From: JAWWOW01 sp033851265
GTDB taxonomy: Bacteria > Actinomycetota > Actinomycetes > JAWWOW01
Length of the DNA stretch: 64,000 nucleotides
NCBI GenBank assembly: GCA_033851265.1
Contig: JAWWOW010000008.1
Location: 46,810-110,809, forward strand
Direction: 5' to 3'
Positions 42,252 through 51,408 of the stretch are shown piece after piece. How positions within the stretch are numbered: position 1 is the stretch's first letter; every line of letters begins with the position of its first letter. The position numbers and the translations under genes are program-made. The notes under the pieces are model-generated. The model worked only from the letters and a program-made list of their open reading frames with translations, was not told where the DNA came from and searched no databases.

Positions 42252-45200
42252 ATGAGTGACTCGTTTGTGCACCTACACGTGCACACCGAGTACTCCATGC
42301 TCGATGGCGCAGCTCGCGTGGACGCGCTGTTCACCGAAGCAGCCCGACTCGGGATGCCCGCCCTCGCCATGACCGACCACGGCAACGTGTTCGGCGCCTA
42401 CGACTTCTGGAAGCGCGGCCGCGCGGCCGGCGTCAAGTCCATCGTGGGGATGGAGGCGTACGTCACCCCGGGCACACACCGGTCCGAGCGCACCAAAGTG
42501 CGGTGGGCGCAAGGTGGGGAGGACGACGTCTCCGGCGGGGGAGCGTTCACGCACATGACGTTGCTCGCGGAGAACACCGCAGGCATGCACAACCTGTTCC
42601 GGCTCGCGAGCCGGGCCAGTCTCGAGGGCCAGTTCTACAAGCCGCGCGCGGACCGCGAGCTGCTGAATGAGTACGCCGCCGGACTCATCGCCACGACCGG
42701 TTGCCCGTCCGGTGAGATCCAGACTCGGATCCGCATCGGTGACTACGCCGGAGCCAAACGAGTCGCCGGTGAGCTGCAGGACATCTTCGGTCGCGCGTCG
42801 TTCTACTGCGAGCTCATGGACCACGGGCTCGACATCGAGCGTCGGGTCCACGGCGAGCTCAAACAAATCGCCACCGAGCTGAGCATCCCGCTGATCGCGA
42901 CCAACGACCTGCACTACACGAAGGCAGAGGACGCCGACGCGCACGAGGTCCTGCTGTGTGTGCAGTCCGGCAAGACGATGGCCGACCCCAACCGCTTCAA
43001 GTTCGATGCCCGCGACTTCTACCTCAAGACCGCCGAAGAGATGCGTCACGTGTGGCGTGAACTGCCCGAGGCATGTGACAACACCCTGCTGATTGCCGAG
43101 CGCTGCTCTGTCGAGTTCGCCGAAGGCGCCGACCTGCTGCCGCGTTTCCCGGTGCCAGATGGCGAAACCGAGGCGACCTGGCTGCGCAAGGAAGTCGCCC
43201 TCGGAATCGAACGCCGGTTCCCCGGCGGCGTACCTCCTCAGCACCGCACGCAGGCCGACTACGAGCTCGACGTCATCGGGCAGATGGGCTACCCCGGCTA
43301 CTTCCTCGTCGTCGCCGACCTCGTGCGCTACGCGCAGGTCAACGGCATCCGCGTCGGGCCCGGCCGTGGGTCGGCGGCGGGCAGCATGGTGGCCTATGCG
43401 CTTGGCATCACCGAGCTCGACCCGATCCAGCACGGACTGCTGTTCGAGCGGTTCCTCAACCCCGAGCGCGTCTCGATGCCCGACATCGACATCGACTTCG
43501 ACGAGCGTCGGCGCGGCGACATGATCCGTTACGCCACCGAGAAGTACGGCGAAGAACGCGTCGCGCAGATCATCACCTACGGCACGATCAAGGCCAAGGC
43601 TGCCGTCAAGGACGCCGCGCGCGTCCTCGGCTACCCCTACTCCCTCGGCGACCGCATCACCAAGGCGATGCCACAGCCGGTCATGGGCAAGGACGTCTCA
43701 CTCGCCGGCATCTTCGATGAGAAGCACGAGCGCTTCAAAGAGGCCAGAGACTTTCGCGCGCTCTACGACACCGAGGAAGACATCAAGAAGGTTGTCGACA
43801 CTGCTCGCGGGCTGGAAGGCCTCAAGCGGCAGTGGGGCGTGCACGCCGCGGGCGTGATCCTCTCGCGCGAGCCGCTGATGGATGTCATCCCGATCCAGCG
43901 CCGTGAGCAGGACGGCGCGATCATCACGCAGTTCGACATGGGTGCGTGCGAAGCCCTCGGCCTGCTCAAGATGGACTTCCTCGGCCTCCGCAACCTGACG
44001 GTGCTCGACGACTGCCTCGAACACATCGCGAACAACCGTGGCGAGCAGATCGTTCTCGAACAGTTGGGTCTTGATGACCGACTGGCCTACGAGCTGCTCT
44101 CTCGTGGCGACACGCTTGGCGTGTTCCAGCTCGACGGCGGGCCGATGCGGTCGCTGCTGCGCGCCATGCGACCCGACTCCTTCACCGACATCTCGGCCGT
44201 GCTCGCGCTCTATCGCCCGGGCCCGATGTTCGCCAACGCTCACATCGACTACGCCGACCGCAAGACCGGCCGCAAGCCGATCACGCCGATCCATCCCGAG
44301 CTCGCTGAGCCGCTCGCCGAGATCCTCGACGAGACCTATGGCCTCATCGTTTACCAGGAACAGGTCATGGCGATCGCGCAGAAGGTCGCCGGCTACTCGC
44401 TCGGGCAGGCCGACCTGCTGCGCCGCGCGATGGGCAAGAAAAAGAAGTCGATCATTGACAAGGAGCGCATCCCATTCGCTGACGGGATGCGCGAACGCGG
44501 CTATAGCGAGAACGCGATCGAGAAACTGTGGGAGATCCTCGTCCCGTTCTCCGACTACGCGTTCAACAAGTCACACACCGCGGGCTACGGGCTCGTGTCG
44601 TACTGGACGGCGTACCTCAAGGCCAACTTCCCGGCCGAGTACATGGCGGCGTTGCTCACCAGCATGTCTGACGACAAGGACAAGAGCGCGCTCTATCTGC
44701 ACGAGTGCCGTCGGATGGGCATCAAGGTGCTTCCGCCTGACGTCAACGAATCCGATGCCGACTACACGCCTCGGGGCACCGATATCCGGTTCGGCCTGGC
44801 GGCAGTGCGCAACGTCGGTGAGAACGTCGTCGGGTCGATCGTGGCCAGCCGCAAGTCACGCGGCCGGTTCACCGACTTCTATGACTTCTGCCGCAAGGTC
44901 GAGCCGGTCGTTTGCAACAAGAAAGTCGTCGAGTCACTTATCAAAGCGGGCGCGTTCGATTCGCTCGGCCACACGCGGCAAGGCTTGCTTCGAGTGCACG
45001 CCGACGTCATTGACGGGTTCCTCGACACCAAACGTGCAGAAGCAATCGGGCAGTTCGACCTGTTCGGCGGCAGCGAGTCGACCGAGCAACCCATCGTCGT
45101 ATCTCCACCGATCCCGGTCGGGGAGTGGGACAAGTCACTCCTGCTCGGGTTCGAGCGGGAAATGCTCGGGCTTTACGTGTCCGACCATCCGCTGTTCGGA

Positions 45201-45758
45201 GTCGAGCATGTGCTGGCGTCATCGTCAGACTGCTCGATCTCGGGTATCGGCGGCGAGTCGATGACCGACGGTTCGGTGGTGACCGTGGGCGGGATCATCT
45301 CGACCGTTCAGCGGAAGGTCACCAAGCAAGGCAAGCCCTGGGCGGTGGCGATGCTCGAGGATCTCGAGGGTGCCGTCGAGGTGCTGTTCTTCCCCGCGAC
45401 GTACGAAAGCTGCGCCATCCACCTTGCCGAGGACGCGATCCTGCTCGTCAAGGGACGCATCGACCGGCGCGAGGACGCACCGCGGTTCGTGGCGATGGAC
45501 GTCACCGTCCCGGACCTTTCGGAGGGGCCGCGCGGCCCGGTGATCGTCAGCATGCCGGCCCAGCGATGCACTCCACCGATCGTCGAGCGGCTTCGCGAGA
45601 TTCTGGCGACGCACCCGGGGCGCTGCGAGGTGCATCTCGAGCTCCAGTCAGGCACGCGCAAACGGGTCCTGCGCCTCGACGAACGGCTCCGAGTTGCCCC
45701 AACTCCTGCCTTGATGGGGGATCTGAAAGCCCTCCTCGGACCGGGTAGCGTGCGCTGA
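42252..45758 (+). CDS. dnaE1: DNA polymerase III alpha subunit, replicative DnaE1
   Basis: 1168-aa replicative polymerase. The N-terminal PHP domain (HLHVHTEYSMLDGA; H7/H9/H11) is intact and in actinobacteria provides 3'-5' proofreading. Catalytic aspartates are in PDIDIDFDERRRGDM (D411/D413 for catalysis, D415 next) and LLKMDFLGLRNL. Fingers (RAMGKKKKSIIDKER), HhH and a C-terminal OB-fold (VVTVGGIISTVQRKVTKQG) follow. ATG 42252 is preceded by GAGG. It is full length, in contrast to the accessory DnaE2 at the left edge. Confidence 0.97.
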   Translation: MSDSFVHLHVHTEYSMLDGAARVDALFTEAARLGMPALAMTDHGNVFGAYDFWKRGRAAGVKSIVGMEAYVTPGTHRSERTKVRWAQGGEDDVSGGGAFTHMTLLAENTAGMHNLFRLASRASLEGQFYKPRADRELLNEYAAGLIATTGCPSGEIQTRIRIGDYAGAKRVAGELQDIFGRASFYCELMDHGLDIERRVHGELKQIATELSIPLIATNDLHYTKAEDADAHEVLLCVQSGKTMADPNRFKFDARDFYLKTAEEMRHVWRELPEACDNTLLIAERCSVEFAEGADLLPRFPVPDGETEATWLRKEVALGIERRFPGGVPPQHRTQADYELDVIGQMGYPGYFLVVADLVRYAQVNGIRVGPGRGSAAGSMVAYALGITELDPIQHGLLFERFLNPERVSMPDIDIDFDERRRGDMIRYATEKYGEERVAQIITYGTIKAKAAVKDAARVLGYPYSLGDRITKAMPQPVMGKDVSLAGIFDEKHERFKEARDFRALYDTEEDIKKVVDTARGLEGLKRQWGVHAAGVILSREPLMDVIPIQRREQDGAIITQFDMGACEALGLLKMDFLGLRNLTVLDDCLEHIANNRGEQIVLEQLGLDDRLAYELLSRGDTLGVFQLDGGPMRSLLRAMRPDSFTDISAVLALYRPGPMFANAHIDYADRKTGRKPITPIHPELAEPLAEILDETYGLIVYQEQVMAIAQKVAGYSLGQADLLRRAMGKKKKSIIDKERIPFADGMRERGYSENAIEKLWEILVPFSDYAFNKSHTAGYGLVSYWTAYLKANFPAEYMAALLTSMSDDKDKSALYLHECRRMGIKVLPPDVNESDADYTPRGTDIRFGLAAVRNVGENVVGSIVASRKSRGRFTDFYDFCRKVEPVVCNKKVVESLIKAGAFDSLGHTRQGLLRVHADVIDGFLDTKRAEAIGQFDLFGGSESTEQPIVVSPPIPVGEWDKSLLLGFEREMLGLYVSDHPLFGVEHVLASSSDCSISGIGGESMTDGSVVTVGGIISTVQRKVTKQGKPWAVAMLEDLEGAVEVLFFPATYESCAIHLAEDAILLVKGRIDRREDAPRFVAMDVTVPDLSEGPRGPVIVSMPAQRCTPPIVERLREILATHPGRCEVHLELQSGTRKRVLRLDERLRVAPTPALMGDLKALLGPGSVR

Positions 45759-45770
45759 CCATTCGTTGAG

Positions 45771-45798
45771 GTTTGACGAATCGATCAATCAGGAATAA
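45771..45798 (+). promoter_or_regulatory. Possible SigB/SigF-type stress promoter
   Basis: GGTTTG (45771-45776), a 16-nt spacer and GGAATA (45793-45798) resemble the general-stress sigma consensus GTTT-N14-17-GGGTA. The -10 part matches only partly. It lies 90 bp before the STAS gene, a typical target of such sigma factors. Confidence 0.3.
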
Positions 45799-45887
45799 GG
45801 CCCCCGGCGGCTAGGCAGGTAGCCGTTTCACCGGGACGACGCGCGTGGGGTCCGTGCGCGATGTCGCAGCTGAATGGGGAGGTTGCG

Positions 45888-46316
45888 ATGGCTGAGTCGA
45901 TCATTGTCGGGTCCGAGGAGTGGGCCGATGCTTCGGCCGACGCGCCCGACGACCTGTCGGCGTTGCCAGGTCTGAGCATCACGGCAGACCCCGGCCCGCT
46001 GGCTTGTCGGTTGTTGCTGCGCGGCCAGTTGGACGAGGAAAACGTCCCGCTGTTTGTTGCTTGCTTGGAGGGTTGGGTCGGTCAAGGCATGCACCACCTG
46101 GTCGTGGACTTGACCGACGTCACGGAGGTGGACAGGGACGGCGCGCATGCCGTTGCGCACGCCGCTCATGTCCTTTCGCGCGGCGGTGGCAGTTTGGCGC
46201 TGCTTGCCCCGCGTCGGCTCGTCGACGGACCGCTCGGCAACTGTGGACTCGACCTGATCGAGGCCGGGCCAACAGCGGCCGCTGACACGGTGATTGGAGT
46301 CCGCCGTGCTGGGTGA
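45888..46316 (+). CDS. STAS-domain protein (anti-sigma factor antagonist-like)
   Basis: 142-aa protein. After an acidic N-terminus, a STAS fold spans about residues 30-130 (CRLLLRGQLDEENVPLFVACL, LVVDLTDVTEVDRDGAHAVAHAA). The usual phosphorylatable Ser after DxT (S-DSSG) reads VDRDGA here, so the site is Asp instead of Ser/Thr, suggesting a phosphomimetic or non-switching variant. ATG 45888 has GGGGAGG 5 nt upstream, which decides the start over ATG 45861. A small gene follows and overlaps its end. Confidence 0.85.
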   Translation: MAESIIVGSEEWADASADAPDDLSALPGLSITADPGPLACRLLLRGQLDEENVPLFVACLEGWVGQGMHHLVVDLTDVTEVDRDGAHAVAHAAHVLSRGGGSLALLAPRRLVDGPLGNCGLDLIEAGPTAAADTVIGVRRAG

Positions 46317-46497
46317 TGAAACCGAACTTCTCAAGGCTCTTCTCCACGGGATGTGCGACGGAGACGTTGCAGATTCCGTGCGCGCCATGAACGCGGCGCC
46401 ACCCGAGAAACCGGCCGGCCGCCGGCGGCGGCGTTCTTCGCATCCCCCGGCTCGTGCTGTTCGCCGGGCACCGAAAGCGAAGAGCGAGCCCGCCTGA
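46306..46497 (+). CDS. Small basic protein downstream of STAS gene
   Basis: 63-aa candidate that starts at GTG 46306, inside the STAS gene's 3' end, with GGAG 6 nt upstream. The N-terminal half may be helical and acidic (DETELLKALLHGMCDGDVADSV); the C-terminal half is strongly basic (RRRRRSSHPP, RRAPKAKSEP). I do not recognise it. The coupled position suggests a function with the STAS protein. Coding status rests mainly on the ribosome-binding site and overlap. Confidence 0.45.
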   Translation: MLGDETELLKALLHGMCDGDVADSVRAMNAAPPEKPAGRRRRRSSHPPARAVRRAPKAKSEPA

Positions 46498-46540
46498 CCC
46501 ATCGGTTGGCGTCACTTCCGGTGCCAGCAGACTGATCCGG

Positions 46541-47650
46541 ATGACGCGTCCCGGGCAGGTGGAGACGCGCCCTCGCGGGCTCGCGGTACGTGGTCGCGTG
46601 TGGCCGGGTGGGGGCCGTGCGTCGTACGACGACGGCGTGGTGCTGGTCGACGACAACGGACGCATCGCTGCCATCGGGACGCGCGACGACGTCGACCTCC
46701 CTGCTGACATCTCCATGCTCGGCGGTGCCACGACCTGGGTGGGTCCGGGCATCGTGGATGCACACGTGCACCTGGCCTTCGGTGGGCCGCGCGAGCTTGC
46801 AGCTGGTGGTGTCACGGCTGCCCGAGATCTCGGCGCCCCTCTCGAGCGCGCCACTGCTTGGCGCAGCGGCGACGATCCCCTCGTCGGGTCGGCGCGTATT
46901 GCGATCGCTGGGCCGTTGCTCACCGCACCCGATGGTTACCCCTCGCGGTCGTGGGGCGCGGACGGCTTTGCGGCCTTCGTGGGCGACGGAGCGATTGCAA
47001 TGACCGTGGTGCGTGCACTCGCCGCGTCGGTCGATGTCATCAAGGTCGCGATCGAGCCCGCCGGTGGACCGACGCCCGATGAAGACACCGTGCGCGCTGT
47101 CGTCGAGGCAGCGCACGAGATGGGACTGGCCGTGACTGCGCACGCGTTGACGGTCGACGCGGTGCGTGTTGCGCTGGCCGGGGGCGTCGACGAACTCGCG
47201 CACACTCCTGTCGAACGGCTTCCCCCTGCTCTGATCGACGGCATCGCCGCCGTTGGAGTCGGTGTCGTGTCGACACTCCAGACATTCGTCGCCGGGGGAG
47301 TCGGCGCTAGCGCAGTGGAAAACGCTGCAGCGTTGTACGCAGCCGGGGTCACCATTCGCTACGGCACCGACCTGGGCAACACAGGGACCAGTCCGGGTGT
47401 CGACCCGCGGGAGCTCGAGCTCCTCGCCAAGCTCGGCATGGGGCGCGACGGCGCCCTGGTCGCCGCCACGGTCGGCGCTGCCGGCGCACCGGGATTGGCG
47501 GCCACCGGGACGACGGGTCGACTGGTGGTGGGTGGCCCCGCGGATCTCGTCGTACTCGCCGGCGACCCACTCGAAGATCCCGACCAATGGGCCTCGCCCG
47601 TGGCCGTGCTGGTAGCCGGTCGCGCCATCGCGAACCGGCCGCCCACCTAG
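46541..47650 (+). CDS. Amidohydrolase family protein
   Basis: 369-aa metal-dependent hydrolase of the imidazolonepropionase-like group. All metal ligand motifs are present: HxH in GPGIVDAHVHLAFGG, Lys in VDVIKVAIEP, His in GLAVTAHALT, His in VDELAHTPVE and Asp in RYGTDLGNT. N- and C-terminal composite beta domain segments are recognisable (GVVLVDDNGRIAAIG, VGGPADLVVLAGDPL). The substrate is unknown. ATG 46541 was chosen because it sits just before the first beta strands. Only 43 nt follow the preceding small gene. Confidence 0.87.
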   Translation: MTRPGQVETRPRGLAVRGRVWPGGGRASYDDGVVLVDDNGRIAAIGTRDDVDLPADISMLGGATTWVGPGIVDAHVHLAFGGPRELAAGGVTAARDLGAPLERATAWRSGDDPLVGSARIAIAGPLLTAPDGYPSRSWGADGFAAFVGDGAIAMTVVRALAASVDVIKVAIEPAGGPTPDEDTVRAVVEAAHEMGLAVTAHALTVDAVRVALAGGVDELAHTPVERLPPALIDGIAAVGVGVVSTLQTFVAGGVGASAVENAAALYAAGVTIRYGTDLGNTGTSPGVDPRELELLAKLGMGRDGALVAATVGAAGAPGLAATGTTGRLVVGGPADLVVLAGDPLEDPDQWASPVAVLVAGRAIANRPPT

Positions 47651-47676
47651 GCTGGACCGGTGACGGTGATCGGTCG

Positions 47677-48255
47677 GTGACAGCGGATCCTCGGCAGCCA
47701 CCCCCATGGCCTCCTTCAGCCTCAGTGCAGGCACCGGTGTGGGGTCCGCCTGTCCCGCACGCCGAGCCAGCCCTGCCGCTCCGCGACGAGATCCGGGCGG
47801 GGCTGACCACGGCGGCGCTCGTCGCGATGCTCGGAGCACCAGTCGGTCTTCTCTGGGCAGCGGTTGCACCGAAGGTGTTGATCGAACGCACGCCCGATGG
47901 CCTGGCGCTGGCGTCGTCGGAGACAAAGTCGTTTGTCGGGGCCGACGGTTGGTTTCTCGTCATCGCGCTACTAGCAGGCCTGGCGTGTGGTGTCGCCGCG
48001 TGGCGCTTGGGTCGGCGACCGCAACTGGGCACGTCACTGGGCCTTATGGCGGGAAGCCTCGTCGCAGCGCTCATCGCGTGGCGCGTCGGTCACCTCGTCG
48101 ACGTACCGCGATTGTCGGCGCTGCTGCACACGTTGCCCGGCAAACCAATCATCGATCCCACGCTCGACTTGCGGGCCAAGGGCGTGCTTTTCGCCTGGCC
48201 GGTCAGTGCCGTCGCCGCGTTCAGCATCCTGCTGACCCTGCGGCCGGGACGTTAG
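47677..48255 (+). CDS. Four-helix membrane protein (DUF2567-like)
   Basis: 192-aa protein with a Pro-rich N-terminus and four predicted helices (LVAMLGAPVGLLWAAVAP, FLVIALLAGLACGVAAW, LGLMAGSLVAALIAWRVG, GVLFAWPVSAVAAFSILLTL). The loop after helix 1 includes FVGADGWF, reminiscent of DUF2567 membrane proteins, but this is tentative. GTG 47677 is 27 nt after the amidohydrolase. It converges with the LON-domain gene, overlapping by 4 nt at the stops. Confidence 0.65.
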   Translation: MTADPRQPPPWPPSASVQAPVWGPPVPHAEPALPLRDEIRAGLTTAALVAMLGAPVGLLWAAVAPKVLIERTPDGLALASSETKSFVGADGWFLVIALLAGLACGVAAWRLGRRPQLGTSLGLMAGSLVAALIAWRVGHLVDVPRLSALLHTLPGKPIIDPTLDLRAKGVLFAWPVSAVAAFSILLTLRPGR

Positions 48256-48917
48256 TTCAGCGACCAGGCGGTGCGAATGAGGTCGGGCGACGGCACGGCC
48301 GACAGGACGCGCAGCAGGCGCCCCTCTCGGTGCAGCAAGTTCACCTCGGTCCGCAAGCGCGCTGCCGCATCGGGTGCTTCCAGCAGTCGCTGCTTGTCGG
48401 CGAGGTCCAGCGGCATCGTTGCCGCGACGAGGTAAGAGAGCAGCAGCGAATCGTCCGGTAGGTCTGGTGCGTCGATCGGAAGGTTGCGGGCCTTACCGAG
48501 CAGATCCAGGTATGACGTGAAGAGCTCCTGTACCGCCTCGATCACACCGGTCACGTGGCCTGGATTTTCGGCGAGCAGATCGACGTCGGCCTGTAGGTAG
48601 GGGAGCGAGTGGTCGACGTCACGGACGACGAACCGTGTTGACCCCGTAGTGACGATGTCGAAGCGTCCGTCGTCGTACGCCTCGACCCTGCGCAGCTCGG
48701 CCGTGCATCCGACGGCATGCAGTGCGCGGATACCGTCGGCGCCGACTTCGCGGCCCTCGCGGATGGCGACCACGCCGAAGGTGCGTGCGGTGCCTTCCGG
48801 CAGATCCATCAGCGCGCGCACGAGCAAGCGATAGCGCTCCTCGAAGATGTGCAGTGGTAGCGGGACCCCGGGGAAGAGCACGGTGCCAAGCGGGAACAGC
48901 GGCATCCGCACGGTCAC
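48252..48917 (-). CDS. LON peptidase N-terminal (substrate-binding) domain protein
   Basis: 221-aa protein consisting of a LON substrate-binding domain without ATPase or protease parts. MPLFPLGTVLFPGVPLPLHIFEERYR is the signature N-terminus (48905 onward), with FGVVAIREGREVG following. GTG 48917 just before it is preferred over ATG 48947. Proteins of this kind are frequent in actinobacteria; they may bind substrates or ligands, but the function is not known. It diverges from hisD. Confidence 0.9.
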   Translation of the reverse strand: MTVRMPLFPLGTVLFPGVPLPLHIFEERYRLLVRALMDLPEGTARTFGVVAIREGREVGADGIRALHAVGCTAELRRVEAYDDGRFDIVTTGSTRFVVRDVDHSLPYLQADVDLLAENPGHVTGVIEAVQELFTSYLDLLGKARNLPIDAPDLPDDSLLLSYLVAATMPLDLADKQRLLEAPDAAARLRTEVNLLHREGRLLRVLSAVPSPDLIRTAWSLN

Positions 48918-48968
48918 GGCGTCAGCGTACGGCGGGTGAGACCGCATTCCTCGTTACGCTGACTGCCG

Positions 48969-50261
48969 ATGCTCACCCGAATCGACCTTCGTGGTCGCTC
49001 CCACGCCGACGTGCGCGCGCTACTGCCGCGTGCGTCACTCGACGTCGGCGCGGCGCTTGATGTTGTGCGACCACTCTGTGACGCAGTTCGGGAACGCGGC
49101 ACTGAGGCGATTCGGGAGGCGACTCTTCGCCTCGATGGTGTGGCGATCAGCGAGTCGCGAGTACCAGCGGACGCGTTGGCTCGGGCTCTGGATGAGCTCG
49201 ACGCGGAACTGAGGGCCGCACTCGAGGAGATGATCCGGCGCACCAAGCTGGTACACGAGGCTCAGCGCCCGCACTCCGTGTCTGTCACGCCGGCCGACGG
49301 CTTGTCAGTCACTGAGCGCTGGTCACCTGTCGGCCGGGTCGGTCTGTACGTGCCGGGTGGGTTGCTCGCTTATCCCTCATCTGTCGTCATGAACGTTGTC
49401 CCCGCGCAAGTTGCCGGCGTCAGCTCGATCGCGGTGTCTTCGCCACCTCAGCGCGAGTACGACGGACTGCCGCACCCGTCGATCCTGGCGGCCTGCGCGT
49501 TGCTCGGCGTCGAGGAGGTCTATCGCATCGGCGGTGCACAAGCGATCGCGATGTTTGCGTACGGCACCGACGAGTGTGCACCGGTCGATGTCGTCACCGG
49601 CCCGGGCAACGTCTACGTGGCTGCGGCAAAGCGTTTGCTGCGCGGGGTCATCGGCATCGACTCGGAGGCTGGCCCGACGGAGATCTGCATCCTGGCCGAT
49701 GACAGCGCATCGCCCGTCTACCTGGCCGCCGACCTTGTCGCGCAAGCTGAACACGATGAACTAGCGGCATGTCTACTGGTTACTGATGCACCCGACCTGC
49801 TCGATGCTGTTGCGGCCGAGCTCGAGATGCAAGTCGCTGGCGCGCGTCACCGCGCACGCGTCGAGAAGGCATTGGCTGGTCAATCAGCGTTCGTCCTTGT
49901 TGATGACATGGATGCCGGTGTGCACGTTGTTGATTCCTGGGCGGCCGAACACCTCGAGGTGGTGACCCGGGACGCGTCCGCAGTGGCCGCCAGGGTCAGC
50001 AACGCTGGCGCGATATTCGTCGGGCCGTACGCACCGGTCTCACTCGGCGACTACCTGGCGGGCTCCAACCACGTGCTGCCAACCGGCGGCACGGCGCGCC
50101 AGAGCGGTGGGTTGTCCGTGTACACGTTCCTTCGTCAGGTCCATGTCGTCGAAGCGACCGAAGGAGCGCTGGCAGAGGCAGCGCCGCTCGTGGACGCGCT
50201 CGGACGTGCAGAGGATTTGGCTGCCCATGCGGCAGCTGTTCGCGCCCGGATCCCGCGATGA
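48969..50261 (+). CDS. hisD: Histidinol dehydrogenase
   Basis: 430-aa Zn/NAD enzyme that catalyses the last two steps of histidine synthesis. GLYVPGGLLAYPSSVVMNVVPA, GGAQAIAMFAYGT, VTGPGNVYVAAAKR, DSEAGPTEI, AQAEHDE (metal/catalytic) and GSNHVLPTGGTAR are diagnostic. It is the first gene of the his cluster and overlaps hisC by ATGA. It diverges from the LON-domain gene, with only 51 bp between the starts. Confidence 0.97.
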   Translation: MLTRIDLRGRSHADVRALLPRASLDVGAALDVVRPLCDAVRERGTEAIREATLRLDGVAISESRVPADALARALDELDAELRAALEEMIRRTKLVHEAQRPHSVSVTPADGLSVTERWSPVGRVGLYVPGGLLAYPSSVVMNVVPAQVAGVSSIAVSSPPQREYDGLPHPSILAACALLGVEEVYRIGGAQAIAMFAYGTDECAPVDVVTGPGNVYVAAAKRLLRGVIGIDSEAGPTEICILADDSASPVYLAADLVAQAEHDELAACLLVTDAPDLLDAVAAELEMQVAGARHRARVEKALAGQSAFVLVDDMDAGVHVVDSWAAEHLEVVTRDASAVAARVSNAGAIFVGPYAPVSLGDYLAGSNHVLPTGGTARQSGGLSVYTFLRQVHVVEATEGALAEAAPLVDALGRAEDLAAHAAAVRARIPR

Positions 50262-51334
50262 CGAATCTGCCGATCCGGGATGACCTACGTGAGTTGACGC
50301 CGTACGGCGCGCCGCAACTCGACGTCGCGGTACGCCTGAACACGAACGAGAACCCATGGCCGCCGCCGCCCGCGCTGGTGCAGGATCTCGTCGCCACCGT
50401 CGCCGAAGTAGGCACCGAGCTCAACCGGTATCCCGATCGCGAAGCTGTCGCGTTGCGGCAGGATCTTGCGGCGTACCTCGGTCATGACCTGACCGTCGAC
50501 AACGTGTGGGCAGCCAACGGCTCCAACGAGGTCATCCAGCAACTGTTGCAGGCGTTCGGTGGCCCGGGGCGGTCAGCGCTCGGCTTCGAACCGTCGTACA
50601 CGATGCACCAACTCATCTCGGTGGTGACCGCGACCGGCTGGGTCAACGCGTGGCGGGAGGACGACTTCACTGTCGACACCGAGCAGGCTGTGGCGGCAGT
50701 ACGTGAGCGGGAGCCCGCTGTCGTCTTCCTGACGTCACCCAACAATCCGACAGGTACGGCGCTGCCGTTGGTGACGATCGAGGCTGTGCTGGGTGCCGCG
50801 CCAGGAATGGTCGTCGTCGACGAGGCCTACGCAGAGTTCGCCCGGCCCGGCACCCGCTCGGCTCTGACCTTGCTGCCGTCGCATCCACGTCTCGTCGTGA
50901 CGCGAACGATGTCTAAGGCCTTTGCGATGGCCGGCACACGACTGGGCTATCTCGCCGCATCACCAGAGGTGGTCGACGCGTTGCGTCTAGTGCGGCTCCC
51001 GTATCACCTGTCGTCGCTCACGCAAGCAGCTGCGCGCGTGGGGTTGCGTCACGTCGACGCGTTGCTCGGCACCGTCAAGGCGGTCATGGAGCAGCGCGAC
51101 CGGCTGGTCAGCGAGTTACGTTCGCGTGGGTTCTCGGTCGTTGACTCTGATGCCAACTTCGTGTTGTTCGGCGGGCTTGCCGACGCGGGCAAGGTCTGGC
51201 AAGGGCTGCTCGATCAGGGCGTGCTCGTGCGGGATGTTGGGCTGCCCGGCTGGCTTCGGGTGACGGCCGGGCTACCGTACGAGGTGGGCGCGTTCCTTGC
51301 GGCGCTCGATGTGGTGGCGCCAAACGCGGGATGA
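50258..51334 (+). CDS. hisC: Histidinol-phosphate aminotransferase
   Basis: 358-aa PLP aminotransferase, class I/II. It has LNTNENPWPPP, GSNEVIQQL, LTSPNNPTGTALP, VVVDEAYAEFA and the PLP lysine in RTMSKAFAMAGTRLGYLA. It is coupled to hisD by an ATGA overlap. The expected next gene hisB is displaced by a secreted peptidase gene. Confidence 0.96.
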   Translation: MTNLPIRDDLRELTPYGAPQLDVAVRLNTNENPWPPPPALVQDLVATVAEVGTELNRYPDREAVALRQDLAAYLGHDLTVDNVWAANGSNEVIQQLLQAFGGPGRSALGFEPSYTMHQLISVVTATGWVNAWREDDFTVDTEQAVAAVREREPAVVFLTSPNNPTGTALPLVTIEAVLGAAPGMVVVDEAYAEFARPGTRSALTLLPSHPRLVVTRTMSKAFAMAGTRLGYLAASPEVVDALRLVRLPYHLSSLTQAAARVGLRHVDALLGTVKAVMEQRDRLVSELRSRGFSVVDSDANFVLFGGLADAGKVWQGLLDQGVLVRDVGLPGWLRVTAGLPYEVGAFLAALDVVAPNAG

Positions 51335-51408
51335 GCGTCACTAAGCATGTGGGTGCCTCGTTTGACACCTGAGACCTGTCCCTGCTCTTCGACGAAGGTA
51401 GCCCCCCG

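Noticed and set aside
46331..47926. Minus-strand open frame of 531 codons opposite the amidohydrolase
   Set aside because: The plus strand has all metal-ligand motifs of an amidohydrolase; the antisense frame has none.
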